NCBI GenBank assembly: GCA_964643075.1
Contig: CAZXQO010000022.1
Location: 1-64,000, forward strand
From: Desulfocucumis sp964643075
Lineage (GTDB): Bacteria; Bacillota; Desulfotomaculia; Desulfotomaculales; Desulfocucumaceae
Direction of reading: 5' to 3'
Length of the DNA: 64,000 nt
Of this stretch, positions 1 to 9,558 are shown piece by piece; position 1 is the stretch's first letter, and each line of letters begins with the position of its first letter. Made by a program: the position numbers and the translations under genes. The notes under the pieces were generated by a model. That model worked only from the letters and a program-made list of their open reading frames with translations, searched no databases and was not told the DNA's origin.

Positions 1-27
1 AGGGCATAGGCAGCACAATGTTGGTGA

Positions 28-78
28 ACCACTGCGTAGCAGTTTAGTGCTATTCGAATAGCACGAAACTGCGGTGGT
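28..78. repeat. Large near-perfect inverted repeat
   Basis: The core GTGCTATTCGAATAGCAC at 47-64 is a perfect 18-base palindrome. It is extended by GCAGTTT (39-45) against AAACTGC (66-72) and ACCAC (28-32) against GTGGT (74-78). No T-run follows, so it is not a typical terminator. It could be an end of a small mobile or palindromic element, or a protein-binding site. The sequence does not say which. Confidence 0.6.
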
Positions 79-434
79 AGAGGCACGATCTATGGAGTTT
101 TAATCGTTTATACCCTCCGCAAAAATAAGATGTTCAAGGTATTGGAGCAGTACTTTTGAATACAACAATGCCGAAAATTCTTAAAATGTTGTAAAAATGG
201 ACATAGTTTCCCCCTCCCCAAAACGGGCATGATTTTAGAGTTATGCAGTTTGAGTGGCAATTGGCGAAGCGTTTCCAAAGTACATATACCGGCTGAGTTT
301 TTCCGAACCGCAGTTTGGGCATTTCAAAGCATCTTTTTATATAATCCACATTTATGTCCGACATATCTTCGCATTTAAAGTCGGGAAAACACCTTTCAAT
401 TTGATATTATATTGCCAGACAAGGAGGGAAAACG
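79..434. other. Intergenic region with a zinc-ribbon gene relic
   Basis: No intact gene is visible. On the minus strand at about 241-331 one frame reads KCPNCGSEKLSRYMYFGN and then stops. It resembles the start of a short zinc-ribbon protein but has no start codon or ribosome site, so it is probably a relic. The last 15 bases carry the ribosome-binding site of the next gene. Confidence 0.4.
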
Positions 435-1325
435 GTGGATTGGATAGCTGGAATGCAAAGAGCAATAGACTACATTGAGGACAACATAACAGAGAAACTT
501 GATTATGAGAAAATCGCAAAGAGAGCATATTCATCAAGCTTTCATTTTCAACGAGTGTTTAGCATCATGTGCGGCTACACGATTGGCGAATATATTCGCA
601 ACCGCAGACTTACGCTTGCGGGAAGTGAACTAATCAATGTAAATGTTAAAGTGATAGACATTGCTCTTAAATATGGTTATGACAACCCCGATAGCTTTGC
701 CAAAGCATTTATCCGTTTCCATGGTATTACTCCGTCAAACGCAAAGCAAAGCGGGGCAAATCTAAAATCCTTTTCCCGACTGTCAATAAAATTATCATTG
801 GAAGGCGGTAGCATTATGGATTACAAAATTGAAGAAAAAGAAGCAATGCAGATTGTTGCAAAGTCAAAAAGATTTACCACAGATAACGAAGTTAATCACA
901 AACAAATTCCGGAATTCTGGAATAATTGTAGAGCTAATGGAACACTTGACACACTCTGTGGTTTTGTAAAACCGGAAAGCATATTTGGTAAATCAATTCT
1001 TGGAATATGTGAAGAAAGCACCTGCAAGGATGCAAAAGATTTCGAATACTCCATAGGCACACAATATTTAGGAGGGACTATTCCCGACGGCTATGTGTTA
1101 AAAGGTGTACCTAAATTAACATGGGCAATTTTTAAATGTAAGGGTGCTATGCCGCATGGCATTCAAGATGGCTGGCATAAAATATATTCTGAATTTTTTC
1201 CAGCATCGGAGTATAGGCGACTCTCATTGCTTGATTTCGAGGTATATCCCGAAGGAAATATAAGTAGTGAAGATTATACCAGTGAGATTTGGATTCCAGT
1301 TGAAAAGGCGCAATCTCGTATTTAA
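435..1325 (+). CDS. AraC-family transcriptional regulator with GyrI-like effector domain
   Basis: Predicted DNA-binding regulator of 296 residues. Residues 1-110 form the double helix-turn-helix of the AraC/XylS family (IAKRAYSSSFHFQRVF in the first unit, IALKYGYDNPDSFAKAF in the second). Residues from about 130 to the end (MDYKIEEKEAMQIVAK onward) match the GyrI-like/SOUL-type small-molecule-binding domain that often follows this HTH in Firmicutes. The GTG start is chosen because AAGGAGGGAAAAC lies directly upstream. The gene stands alone, so its target and ligand cannot be told from context. Regulators of this architecture usually respond to hydrophobic or cationic compounds. Confidence 0.9.
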   Translation: MDWIAGMQRAIDYIEDNITEKLDYEKIAKRAYSSSFHFQRVFSIMCGYTIGEYIRNRRLTLAGSELINVNVKVIDIALKYGYDNPDSFAKAFIRFHGITPSNAKQSGANLKSFSRLSIKLSLEGGSIMDYKIEEKEAMQIVAKSKRFTTDNEVNHKQIPEFWNNCRANGTLDTLCGFVKPESIFGKSILGICEESTCKDAKDFEYSIGTQYLGGTIPDGYVLKGVPKLTWAIFKCKGAMPHGIQDGWHKIYSEFFPASEYRRLSLLDFEVYPEGNISSEDYTSEIWIPVEKAQSRI

Positions 1326-1436
1326 GATTATGAGCATACTGGGTATTTGCGAAATATTAATAAAACTTCACATTATACATATAATTTCTATAGGCTATTC
1401 AAGGAAGGCGAGGTTAAATGATAAGTTGAATAGTGA

Positions 1437-1474
1437 AGAAAGCCCTGGGAAGAGAGTACACTTCCAGGGCTTCT
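1437..1474 (+). terminator. Terminator-like hairpin after the AraC gene
   Basis: AGCCCTGG (1441-1448) pairs with CCAGGGCT (1464-1471). The stem extends inward with GAAG/CTTC after one bulged G. Only a short T stretch follows, so termination strength is uncertain. It lies between convergent genes and could serve both. Confidence 0.5.
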
Positions 1475-1488
1475 GAACATAGTTTATT

Positions 1489-1701
1489 TTAATTCATGTG
1501 TTTAATAAAAGTCCTATGCATGATCCAAATGTAGGTAACGATAAAAATGATCCATAGCAAGGAGGTGTAATTGTAGAAAAATCTTGAGAAATAGGAGTCA
1601 AGAAGAATGCCTAAAGAAAGAAGAGCCATTTTTAAACAGGCAAAGTCTGCAAGAGTAAACTTTCTAGCGGCTCTCAATGATCGTTTTATTAACGTGTCCA
1701 T
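1489..1701 (-). CDS. Small two-segment membrane protein, function unknown
   Basis: A 70-residue protein: a basic N-terminus (MDTLIKRSLRAARKFT), one hydrophobic stretch around residues 25-40 and a second at 46-63, then a short cytoplasmic tail. The start is supported by AAAGGAGGT six bases upstream. Similar short proteins are common in clostridia and are sometimes mislabelled as phosphate permease parts. I do not assign a function. It is single and convergent with the AraC regulator. Confidence 0.7.
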   Translation of the reverse strand: MDTLIKRSLRAARKFTLADFACLKMALLSLGILLDSYFSRFFYNYTSLLWIIFIVTYIWIMHRTFIKHMN

Positions 1702-2048
1702 GATCTAACCTCCTTTACAATATATATTTATTATAACACTAAGAAAAAATTTTTGGGGTATATAAAAAAAGCCATTAAAAGCCATTATAATTTACTATAA
1801 TCTCCTGTAAAATGTAAATTGAAAAATGTATAGTTGATAGCCATTGGTGGTTAGTCTTTCCAGGGCTTTTTTATAACCCTCAGTCTCTCGGTGCGCAAAC
1901 CCAGGTGACCGGTTATAATGGACCCAGAAAATCGGACAACCAAAAGGCCGAATTTAAGATACAATTAAACCATGAGAAAACATTATACAGATTCTTCAAG
2001 ATGCCGGGGTTCAAATCAGTATGGATGGAAAGAAGGGATAAGGGTCTT
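1702..2048. other. Intergenic region without a supported gene
   Basis: AT-rich up to about 1850. The open frame that runs into ywbE from 1905 has no ribosome-binding site of its own start and no recognisable similarity, so I treat it as non-coding. A ribosome site (AAGGGATAAGGG) just before 2049 belongs to ywbE. Confidence 0.5.
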
Positions 2049-2243
2049 ATGGAAGGTCAAAATAGGAAAAATGTTTATGCCGGTATAACTGTGGATATTA
2101 TTTTAAAAAGAGATCAAGGGACGGGGAAAAGGACGCGCGGAGTTGTCAAAGATGTCCTGACAAACTCACCGGCACATCCGAGAGGAATTAAAGTAAGACT
2201 CGTCGATGGGCAAATTGGAAGAGTGCAAGAGATTATAAAATGA
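2049..2243 (+). CDS. ywbE: YwbE-family protein (DUF2196)
   Basis: A 64-residue basic protein matching the short YwbE family of Firmicutes, with the characteristic stretch GKRTRGVVKDVLTNSPAHP and a C-terminal IKVRLVDGQIGRVQ. The family is small, widely conserved and without an established function; the compact beta-rich, lysine/arginine-rich sequence is compatible with nucleic-acid binding. An in-frame extension upstream to 1905 exists, but family length and the AAGGG site favour the ATG at 2049. Confidence 0.85.
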   Translation: MEGQNRKNVYAGITVDIILKRDQGTGKRTRGVVKDVLTNSPAHPRGIKVRLVDGQIGRVQEIIK

Positions 2244-2328
2244 CTTGGCTTTATGCAATCCTTGAGTGTGCAAAAAAGATTTTTAAGTAAATCAAGATTG
2301 AATAGTAAAATAGATGGAGGGATTATTG

Positions 2329-3396
2329 GTGCTGCCGCCTGATAAACTGCAAAAGGCATTTAAAAGAGTTGAAGAAGAGAATTGGATGCTGCGTGCATTC
2401 TTAAAGGGACAGGACCCGGATGAAGTGGACAGTATTGTACATAATCTACACAAGGAACTGTTTGAGGGTTATGACTGTATTGCCTGTTCCAATTGCTGTA
2501 AGGCTATTGCACCAATAATTAAAGGAAAAGAAATAAAAGTAATATCAGCTCAATTTAGATTAACTGCCGCTGAGTTCAAAAAAAATTACCTTATAAAAAC
2601 AGATGAAGGGTTCATAATAAATAAAAAGCCATGTCCATTTTTGACTGAAAGTGGCTGTTCAGTCTATGAACACAGACCGGCGAATTGCAGAGAATATCCT
2701 TTTACCGATAAAGAAGAAATATTGACAAGACTAATCAACCTTGTTGAAAATTGTGCAGTATGTCCAGTTGTGTTTGAGCTATTTGAGAGATTAAAGAAAC
2801 ATTACAGGGATGAATTTGAGAGTTATAAAGTTGAATATGAGGAAATATGGGGAAATGAAGATGAATATGATGACGAATATGACGATATGGAAGAATGGGA
2901 GGCTGACGCTGAGTTTTTTGATCAGGAAGATTGGGAAGGTCTGGTAGAATACAGACGCCAGAAAGCTGAAAAGTATCCTGATGATTCTGATTATCAATGG
3001 AGTCTTGGAGAGGCTTATGTGCTGAATAAGGAATATGAGAAAGCAATTAACATTTTAGATCGTTTGCATAAAGAATATCCTGATAATCTCAATGTTCAGT
3101 ATAGTCTGCTGGATGCACTATTTGCAATTGGGAAAGATGAAACAGCTATAAACTGGATTATTAAGCCAATTATTCTGAGGCTAGATAATAACATTTTGGA
3201 TTATTGCTATAATTTTTTAAAGAAAAAAAGAAAGCCAAGAACTATTCATGAACTATATTTGGAGTTGTGGTGTGAGGGTTATCCAGCATTTGATGATAAT
3301 CAACTAATGGATTTTTTACTTTCAGATAAAAGGTTTACTATTACGGGAAGTGCTGATAGAAGCTATGATTGTTATATAAGTATTAATAAACGGTAA
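2329..3396 (+). CDS. YkgJ-type cysteine-cluster protein with C-terminal TPRs
   Basis: The N-terminal half carries a CxxCxxCC cluster (CIACSNCCK) followed by CPFLTESGCSVYEHRP and CREYP. This is the Cys pattern of the YkgJ/UPF0153 zinc- or iron-sulfur-binding family. A strongly acidic linker rich in Asp/Glu follows (residues about 175-205). After it come about two tetratricopeptide-like helices (YPDDSDYQWSLGEAYVLNKE) and a C-terminal domain I do not recognise. The GTG at 2329 is preferred over ATG 2314 because GGAGGG (2316-2321) sits seven bases before it; TTG 2326 is an alternative. The function of the family is unproven. Confidence 0.75.
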   Translation: MLPPDKLQKAFKRVEEENWMLRAFLKGQDPDEVDSIVHNLHKELFEGYDCIACSNCCKAIAPIIKGKEIKVISAQFRLTAAEFKKNYLIKTDEGFIINKKPCPFLTESGCSVYEHRPANCREYPFTDKEEILTRLINLVENCAVCPVVFELFERLKKHYRDEFESYKVEYEEIWGNEDEYDDEYDDMEEWEADAEFFDQEDWEGLVEYRRQKAEKYPDDSDYQWSLGEAYVLNKEYEKAINILDRLHKEYPDNLNVQYSLLDALFAIGKDETAINWIIKPIILRLDNNILDYCYNFLKKKRKPRTIHELYLELWCEGYPAFDDNQLMDFLLSDKRFTITGSADRSYDCYISINKR

Positions 3397-3427
3397 TATA
3401 TAATAGCACTACAGAAAGAGGTTAACT

Positions 3428-4060
3428 ATGTTAGATCCACATAGTTTTGGATTATTTGTTATCGCCGCGCTGGTGTTGCTTCTGGTTCCTGGCCCATCTG
3501 TTCTCTATATAACGACACGCAGCATTGATCAGGGTCCTATGGCAGGTCTCGTATCTGTCTTTGGCAATGCACTGGGGAGCGGAATTCTTGCTGTTGCTGC
3601 CGCAGCCGGATTGTCAGCGATTCTGGCCTCATCGGATGTCGCCTTTAGCGTAGTGAAGTATCTTGGCGCCGTTTACCTAATGTATCTCGGCATAAGACGT
3701 CTATTTAGTAATGACGACTACACCCCAACAGTAGTCCAGCGTAAAAGACTGTCACATATATTCATCCAGGGAACATTTGTAGCGGTTTTGAACCCAAAAA
3801 CCACGCTTTTCTTCCTTGCATTTCTCCCTCAGTTCGTCGATGTGTCACGGGGATATATCTGGGAACAAACGCTCCTTCTCGGGTTAACGTTAGTCGGACT
3901 TGGAATTTGTACCGACAGCATCTATGCGTTGTTGGCAGGCACGGTCGGAAACTGGCTGAAGCGGCGGATTGCCTTGCAGGGAGGACAGCGATACGTTTCT
4001 GGTGGTATCTATCTGGCGCTTGGCGTGGTTTCTGCTTTTTCAGGTTCCAGGAAGCATTGA
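3428..4060 (+). CDS. LysE/RhtB-family amino-acid exporter
   Basis: A 210-residue inner-membrane protein with six hydrophobic segments and the family hallmark near the N-terminus (LLVPGPSVLYITTRSIDQG). NPKTTLFFLAFLPQFVD around residues 120-136 is the second conserved block. LysE/RhtB proteins export amino acids or small metabolites by proton antiport; the substrate cannot be inferred here. AGAAAGAGGTT precedes the ATG. It is 31 bases after the previous gene on the same strand, but a functional link is not evident. Confidence 0.88.
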   Translation: MLDPHSFGLFVIAALVLLLVPGPSVLYITTRSIDQGPMAGLVSVFGNALGSGILAVAAAAGLSAILASSDVAFSVVKYLGAVYLMYLGIRRLFSNDDYTPTVVQRKRLSHIFIQGTFVAVLNPKTTLFFLAFLPQFVDVSRGYIWEQTLLLGLTLVGLGICTDSIYALLAGTVGNWLKRRIALQGGQRYVSGGIYLALGVVSAFSGSRKH

Positions 4061-4129
4061 ATCCAGTGGCAAATGCATTTTTGCCGGGTTCACGCCCGGT
4101 GCATTTATATTGTTAGGAGGGTATTAGCT

Positions 4130-4513
4130 ATGGAAATTCGGGTTTATTACGAAGACACTGATGCAGGCGGGATTGTTTATTACGCAAATTATCTGAAGTA
4201 CTTTGAAAGAGGAAGGACCGAATACTTTCGTGACCGGGGATTTTCAGTCGGGGAAATGGCACGGCGAGGTTTTATTTTTCCGGTTGTGCACCTGGAGATT
4301 GATTACCGCGCCTCGGCTTTACATGACGATTTGCTTAGAGTGGAAACAGTCGTGCTGGAAATTAGAAAATCCTCTTTTACCCTTGCCCAGCAGGTGCTAC
4401 GGGCTATTGACGGAAAACTGCTCGCGGAAGGTAAAGTAAAATTGGCATGTGTGGGACCGGGAATGAAACCCAAGCGGTTGCCTGAGGAGATTATACAGGC
4501 TATTAAAGAATAA
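4130..4513 (+). CDS. ybgC: YbgC/FadM-type acyl-CoA thioesterase
   Basis: A 127-residue hotdog-fold protein. The N-terminus has the catalytic signature YYEDTDAGGIVYYANYLKYF, with the conserved Asp of the 4-hydroxybenzoyl-CoA thioesterase/YbgC group, followed by the ERGRTEYFR helix. Length equals the family norm. The ATG at 4130 is chosen because AGGAGGG lies eight bases upstream and an upstream in-frame extension has no family match. It probably hydrolyses short- or medium-chain acyl-CoA in the cytoplasm. The large helicase gene follows 76 bases later. Confidence 0.88.
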   Translation: MEIRVYYEDTDAGGIVYYANYLKYFERGRTEYFRDRGFSVGEMARRGFIFPVVHLEIDYRASALHDDLLRVETVVLEIRKSSFTLAQQVLRAIDGKLLAEGKVKLACVGPGMKPKRLPEEIIQAIKE

Positions 4514-4589
4514 ACCACGTATTTCGGCAGTCCCTTTTTCAGGGCAGCCCTGGCGGTGTCTCCATCCCGAAGGGAAGAAAGGTAAGGCC

Positions 4590-7500
4590 ATGGATTACCC
4601 GGTTTTTGATTTGTTTCATCCGCTTATCCGCAAATGGTTTGCCGAAATGGTGGGGATGCCTACCGATATTCAGGTCCAGGCCTGGCCCCGCGTTGCCAAA
4701 GGCGAGCATGTCCTGATCACTGCTCCTACGGGCAGCGGCAAAACCCTGACCGCCTTTCTCTGGGCACTGCAAAAGCTAATTACCAGGGATTTGCTAGGTG
4801 GCCGGGTACGGGTCTTGTATGTTTCGCCCCTGAAGGCCCTCAACAACGACGTGCAGCGCAACCTGCTGAAGCCCCTCCAGGAGCTGCGGGCGTATTTTGA
4901 AGAGGTAGGTGAGCTGTTTCCCCCCATCCGGGTGCTCACCCGCAGTGGTGACACCCCGCAAAATGAACGACAACAGATGCTGCGCAGGCCGCCTGAGATC
5001 CTGATCACCACACCTGAGAGTCTCAACCTGCTGCTCAGTTCCAAAAACAACCGCCTGATTTTAAGCGGGGTGGAAACGGTTATTCTGGACGAAATCCATG
5101 CCGTCCTGGACAGCAAACGGGGCACCCATCTGATCACGGCGGTGGATCGGCTTGTTCCTTTAGCGGGGGAATTCCAAAGGCTCGCCTTATCCGCCACGGT
5201 TCGGCCCCTGGAACCTGTGGCCGAATTTTTGGGCGGCCTGAAAGCATACCAAAGCGGTGAGGATTACCGTTATGAAAAGCGGCCGGTGGTTATCTTGAGG
5301 TCGGTCGCCCAAAAACACTACAACCTGACCGTTGAAGCTATTGAACAGAACAATGACGGGGCGGAGGGGGTGGAGCAGGACGCCATCTGGCAGACATTAG
5401 CTGTCGCCCTGACGAAGGTGATTCGCGAAAATACCGCCACCCTGGTGTTTTGCAACAACCGCCGGACAGTTGAAAAACTGACCCGCTATATCAATGATGC
5501 CGCGGGCGAGCCCCTGGTCTATTCCCACCATGGCTCCCTGGCCAGGGAACTCCGCCTGGCGGTGGAACACAAACTCAAATACGGTGAACTGAAGGGGATT
5601 GTGGCCACCAATTCCCTCGAATTGGGAATCGATATCGGCGAACTGGATGCTGTGCTTTTGGTGCAAACCCCGCCCTCGCTGACTGCTGCCATCCAAAGGA
5701 TTGGCCGGGCCGGTCACGGGGTGGGCCAGGTGAGCCGGGGAATTTTGTTTCCCATTTGCGGACGCGATTTTGTGGAAGCCGCGGTGGCTTCATTCAACCT
5801 GCCTGCGGCCGAGATTGAGCCGATTACCCCTATTGATGCGCCCTTGGATGTGCTTGCGCAAGTGCTTTTGTCCATGACTGCCGTTGAGACCTGGAACGTG
5901 GATGAACTTTACGCCTTCCTTAAGACCAGTTATCCCTATCGCAACCTGTCCCGGAAGAGTTATGACCTGCTGCTGGAAATGTTGGCGGGCCGCTACGCGG
6001 ATACCCGCTTGCGCGAACTTAACCCCCGCATCATTTTGGATAAGCTGGACCATACTGTCAAGGCTCGTGACGGGGTGGCCCGCCTGGTTTATCTGGGAGG
6101 CGGCACCATCCCTGACAGGGGTTACTATGACCTCCGCCTGATGGACACCAGGGCCAAGATCGGTGAACTGGATGAGGAGTTTGTTTGGGAGCGGAGCGTG
6201 GGCGAAACCTTTATGCTGGGCAACCGGGTCTGGCGGATTATGCGCGTTACGCACAATGATGTGGAAGTGATTCCCGGTGATCAGACAATAAACATCATAC
6301 CCTTTTGGCGGTCGGAAGAGCAAAACCGGGATTTCTTTTATTCTGAAAAAATAGGCCTCTTTTTGGAAGAGGCGGATAAAAACCTGAAAACGGAATCGTT
6401 TGCGAATCAGCCGGCGACCAAACACGCATGGTCCGCATATGCGGTCGAACGGCTCTTTGAATTTCTCAGACGGCAAAAAGAAGCGACGGGCCAACCCTTG
6501 CCCCACCGTCATCATATTTTAATTGAACACTTTGCCGACCCCCTGAACACGGCGGACAGCAAACAGGTTATTGTGCATACCCTTTGGGGCGGCAAAGTCA
6601 ACCGGCCTTTTGCCATGGCTTTGGCTGCCGCCTGGGAGCGAAAGTTCGGCTACCCCCTGGAGATTTATGTCAGCAACAACAGCATCATGTTAATGCTGCC
6701 CCATAGTTTTGCGCTGAGGGATCTTTTCTCCCTGATCTCGCCCCAAAATCTGGAGACTTTTTTTCGGAGCAAATTGGAAAGCTCAGGCTTTTTCGGAGCG
6801 AAATTTCGTGAAAACGCGGGACGTGCCTTGCTGTTACCCAGGGCCAATTTCAAAAAGCGCATGCCCCTGTGGCTCAACCGCCTCAGGGCCAAAAAATTGA
6901 TGGCAGCGGTCACCCCGTATGCCGATTTTCCGATTATGCTTGAGACCTGGCGCACCTGCCTTAAGGACGAATTCGATTTGGAAACGGTCAAACAATTGCT
7001 GGATGAAATAAGTGATGGCCGGATCAGTATTAGCGAAACGGTTACTTATCAACCGTCTCCCTTTGCGTCTGATGTGATCTGGCGTCAGACCAACAAATAC
7101 ATGTATGAAGATGACACCCCTTTTTCCGATAAGCAGTCGGGTTTGAGCCGGGAGCTATTGAAAGAGCTGGTATATTCGCCTCATTTACGGCCCGAACTCC
7201 CTGAGGCCTTAATCCGGGAGTTGGACGGTAAACTCAAGCGGACCGCCACGGGGTACGCGCCCACTGATGGGGAGGAACTATTGCTCTGGATCAAAGAACG
7301 CCTTTTTATTCCTGCTGATGAAGCGGCCTCACTCTTCGCCGCCATGGAACGGGATCATCAGTCAACCGATCACAATTTTACTTTAGAAAAGATTAAGCGC
7401 ACACTGGGGGGTAAGGTGGCCTGGCTTCACCTGCCGGGGACGGAACAGCCGGGCTTGTGTGCCCTGGAAATTTTGCCGAGGATCGCCGCCGGCCTGGGTG

Positions 7501-9089
7501 TCGGCTTTTCCGACCTTACCCTGCGCCCCTTAATCCCTCAGGCAGCCGACCAGTTGTCGGCAGGCTTGAACAAGGCGGCTGCCCTTTTTGAACAGGAGAC
7601 GGCCGCGGGGCCGGAGGAATACAGGAGCGATACCGCCCTCTTTGTGAACCAGTGGTTGTCCTATTACGGTCCCGTGCCGCGGGAGTTTGTCGGCCGGCGC
7701 CTTGGTCTGCCGGCTAAAGTTTGCGCGGCCGTGTTTGTCACCTTGCTGGAAGAGGAATGTATCGTGGCGGATGTGCTTACTAAGGGAGCCGGCGAAGAAG
7801 AGATATGTGACCGTGAGAATTTGGAGCGCTTGTTTACGATGGCCAGGCGTGCCCACCGGCTGGAATTTAAGCCTTTGCCGGTGACGGCGTTGCCCTTATT
7901 TTTGGCGACCTATCAGGGGGTTGTGGAAAAAGGATCGACCTTGGAGGATTTAAAAGAGCGCTTTGAACAATTGTTTGGTTTGATCAGCCAGGCCCATCTT
8001 TGGGAGGAAGTCATCCTGCCCGCCCGCATGGAGCCCTATTATACCGCTTGGACGGATAGCCTCATGCAAACCAGTGAGCTGATTTGGTTTGGCCGCGGCA
8101 ACAAGCGGGTGGGCTTTTGCTTGCGCGAAGATTTGGAGCTGTTCCCTCCCGGCGAAGAGCGTCAGGGAGAAGAAGATGAAGCGCAGGCGCGGGAGCTTTT
8201 TCCGGATCAGTGGGGCAAATACGATTTCTTTGCGCTCAGCCGGCATACAAATTTGCCGAGCGATGTTTTGACGCGAAGGTTGTGGCGGCATGTTTGGCAG
8301 GGCAGCATCACCAACGATAGTTTTGCCGTGTTACGCAGGGGCATCCTGACCAAATTTACACCCCTCCAGGCGGAAGACAAGCGTGGTTTTGGCCGCCGCG
8401 CGGGATACAGCCGCTGGTCCGCTTCGCGTCCTTTACACGGCAACTGGTATGCCTTGCCGGAAAGCGAAGAGCGGGATCTCATTGAGCGGGAGGAACTGGT
8501 CAAAGAGAGAATTCGTCAACTTTTTTCCCGCTATGGCGTGCTTTTCCGCGAGCTGGTCCAACAGGAATTGCCCGAGATGCAGTGGCGGCGAATTTTTCGC
8601 ACGCTACGTCTCATGGAGTTTTCCGGGGAGATTTATGCCGGGCATTTTTTTGAACAAATCACCGGTTTACAGTTTTCTTCCCGGGAAGCAAACCGTTTCT
8701 TGCAGAAGGGATTGAACGAGGAAAGTATTTATTGGCTGAACGCGACCGACCCGGCATCGCCCTGCGGGCTTAAACTTAACGGTGTGGACGAAGACCTTCC
8801 CGCCTGTCTGCCAACCAATTTTGTCGTGTTTCATGGCACACGGTTGAAAGTGGTGGCCAAACGTAACGGCAAAGAGCTTTTGATCAAAACCGGACCCGAT
8901 GATCCGGTTTTACCCGCGTATTTTGCTTTTTGTAAAACTCTCTTAACGCGTGAGTTTAATCCATTAAAAAGAGTAATCGTGGAATCCATTAACGGCCGGT
9001 CGGCTCTGGAAAGCCCCTACAAAAAGGCTTTACAAAGCATCGGTTTTACAGGCGAGTATAATAGTCTGGTATTGAGACGACAATATTAG
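4590..9089 (+). CDS. lhr: Lhr-family large DNA/RNA helicase
   Basis: A 1499-residue superfamily 2 ATPase of the full-length Lhr class. Motif I is APTGSGKT at residues 45-52, motif Ia SPLKALNND near 80, the Walker B box DEIH at 167-170, SAT near 200. The second RecA domain carries TLVFCNNRRTVEKL, SHHGSLARELR and QRIGRAGH. The Lhr winged-helix and beta-barrel modules follow. The long C-terminal half (about 870-1499), containing WYALPESEER and RLMEFSGEIYAGHF, is the Lhr-C extension with DUF-type DNA-glycosylase-like modules seen in long bacterial Lhr. Family role: 3'-5' translocase in DNA repair or recombination. The coding strand is GC-richer than its neighbours. Confidence 0.93.
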   Translation: MDYPVFDLFHPLIRKWFAEMVGMPTDIQVQAWPRVAKGEHVLITAPTGSGKTLTAFLWALQKLITRDLLGGRVRVLYVSPLKALNNDVQRNLLKPLQELRAYFEEVGELFPPIRVLTRSGDTPQNERQQMLRRPPEILITTPESLNLLLSSKNNRLILSGVETVILDEIHAVLDSKRGTHLITAVDRLVPLAGEFQRLALSATVRPLEPVAEFLGGLKAYQSGEDYRYEKRPVVILRSVAQKHYNLTVEAIEQNNDGAEGVEQDAIWQTLAVALTKVIRENTATLVFCNNRRTVEKLTRYINDAAGEPLVYSHHGSLARELRLAVEHKLKYGELKGIVATNSLELGIDIGELDAVLLVQTPPSLTAAIQRIGRAGHGVGQVSRGILFPICGRDFVEAAVASFNLPAAEIEPITPIDAPLDVLAQVLLSMTAVETWNVDELYAFLKTSYPYRNLSRKSYDLLLEMLAGRYADTRLRELNPRIILDKLDHTVKARDGVARLVYLGGGTIPDRGYYDLRLMDTRAKIGELDEEFVWERSVGETFMLGNRVWRIMRVTHNDVEVIPGDQTINIIPFWRSEEQNRDFFYSEKIGLFLEEADKNLKTESFANQPATKHAWSAYAVERLFEFLRRQKEATGQPLPHRHHILIEHFADPLNTADSKQVIVHTLWGGKVNRPFAMALAAAWERKFGYPLEIYVSNNSIMLMLPHSFALRDLFSLISPQNLETFFRSKLESSGFFGAKFRENAGRALLLPRANFKKRMPLWLNRLRAKKLMAAVTPYADFPIMLETWRTCLKDEFDLETVKQLLDEISDGRISISETVTYQPSPFASDVIWRQTNKYMYEDDTPFSDKQSGLSRELLKELVYSPHLRPELPEALIRELDGKLKRTATGYAPTDGEELLLWIKERLFIPADEAASLFAAMERDHQSTDHNFTLEKIKRTLGGKVAWLHLPGTEQPGLCALEILPRIAAGLGVGFSDLTLRPLIPQAADQLSAGLNKAAALFEQETAAGPEEYRSDTALFVNQWLSYYGPVPREFVGRRLGLPAKVCAAVFVTLLEEECIVADVLTKGAGEEEICDRENLERLFTMARRAHRLEFKPLPVTALPLFLATYQGVVEKGSTLEDLKERFEQLFGLISQAHLWEEVILPARMEPYYTAWTDSLMQTSELIWFGRGNKRVGFCLREDLELFPPGEERQGEEDEAQARELFPDQWGKYDFFALSRHTNLPSDVLTRRLWRHVWQGSITNDSFAVLRRGILTKFTPLQAEDKRGFGRRAGYSRWSASRPLHGNWYALPESEERDLIEREELVKERIRQLFSRYGVLFRELVQQELPEMQWRRIFRTLRLMEFSGEIYAGHFFEQITGLQFSSREANRFLQKGLNEESIYWLNATDPASPCGLKLNGVDEDLPACLPTNFVVFHGTRLKVVAKRNGKELLIKTGPDDPVLPAYFAFCKTLLTREFNPLKRVIVESINGRSALESPYKKALQSIGFTGEYNSLVLRRQY

Positions 9090-9558
9090 GCCGGAATGTC
9101 AAGGGGACGCCAGTTGCAGACATAATAACATGAAACCATCCTGTTGGTGTCAAAAGGACCGTCCCCATGACACACATGCTGTTTGAGTTTACTGGGCTTA
9201 GGTTACTTTGGTGTTCAATTCTTTCCGCTTTGCCCGGGGGGTGAGGTTGGTAAAATATGGGCATAAGCAAAAAAGTTATATGCAAGACAGTCCAACCATG
9301 GTAAACTTAAATTGTCCAAATATTCTTAACGGGGTGTGATGAATACGTGAATGTATTTGAACACCTGTCCCGGGAAAAGCTAGTAGCGTAACCGACTGGT
9401 CTGACCCCGGATTTTGTTCCAGAATTCTTATTATCATTTTTTTCCTTAACATAAACCTTGGATTAGATCTACGGGGTCATAAAAAAATTTGTTTGATAAC
9501 GGGGCACTACAATTATATGTTCCGACATCAGAAAATAAAAATTGGGAGGTTGATTAAA
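9090..9558. other. Intergenic region with a dispersed inverted repeat
   Basis: No gene is visible. TGTCAAGGGGACG at 9096-9108 is the reverse complement of CGTCCCCATGACA near 9156-9168 (one position differs), enclosing a 45-60 base spacer. The same ACCGTCCCC core recurs elsewhere in this window (about 11911, 32352, 52645, 61193). The final bases hold GGGAGGT, the ribosome site of the next gene. Confidence 0.6.

Noticed and set aside
134..364. A 76-codon minus-strand gene
   Set aside because: The zinc-ribbon-like sequence (CPNCGSEK) is in a different frame from the one with the start codon; a relic at best.
2735..3046. A 103-codon minus-strand open frame
   Set aside because: Antisense to the acidic, low-complexity linker of the YkgJ-type gene; composition explains it.
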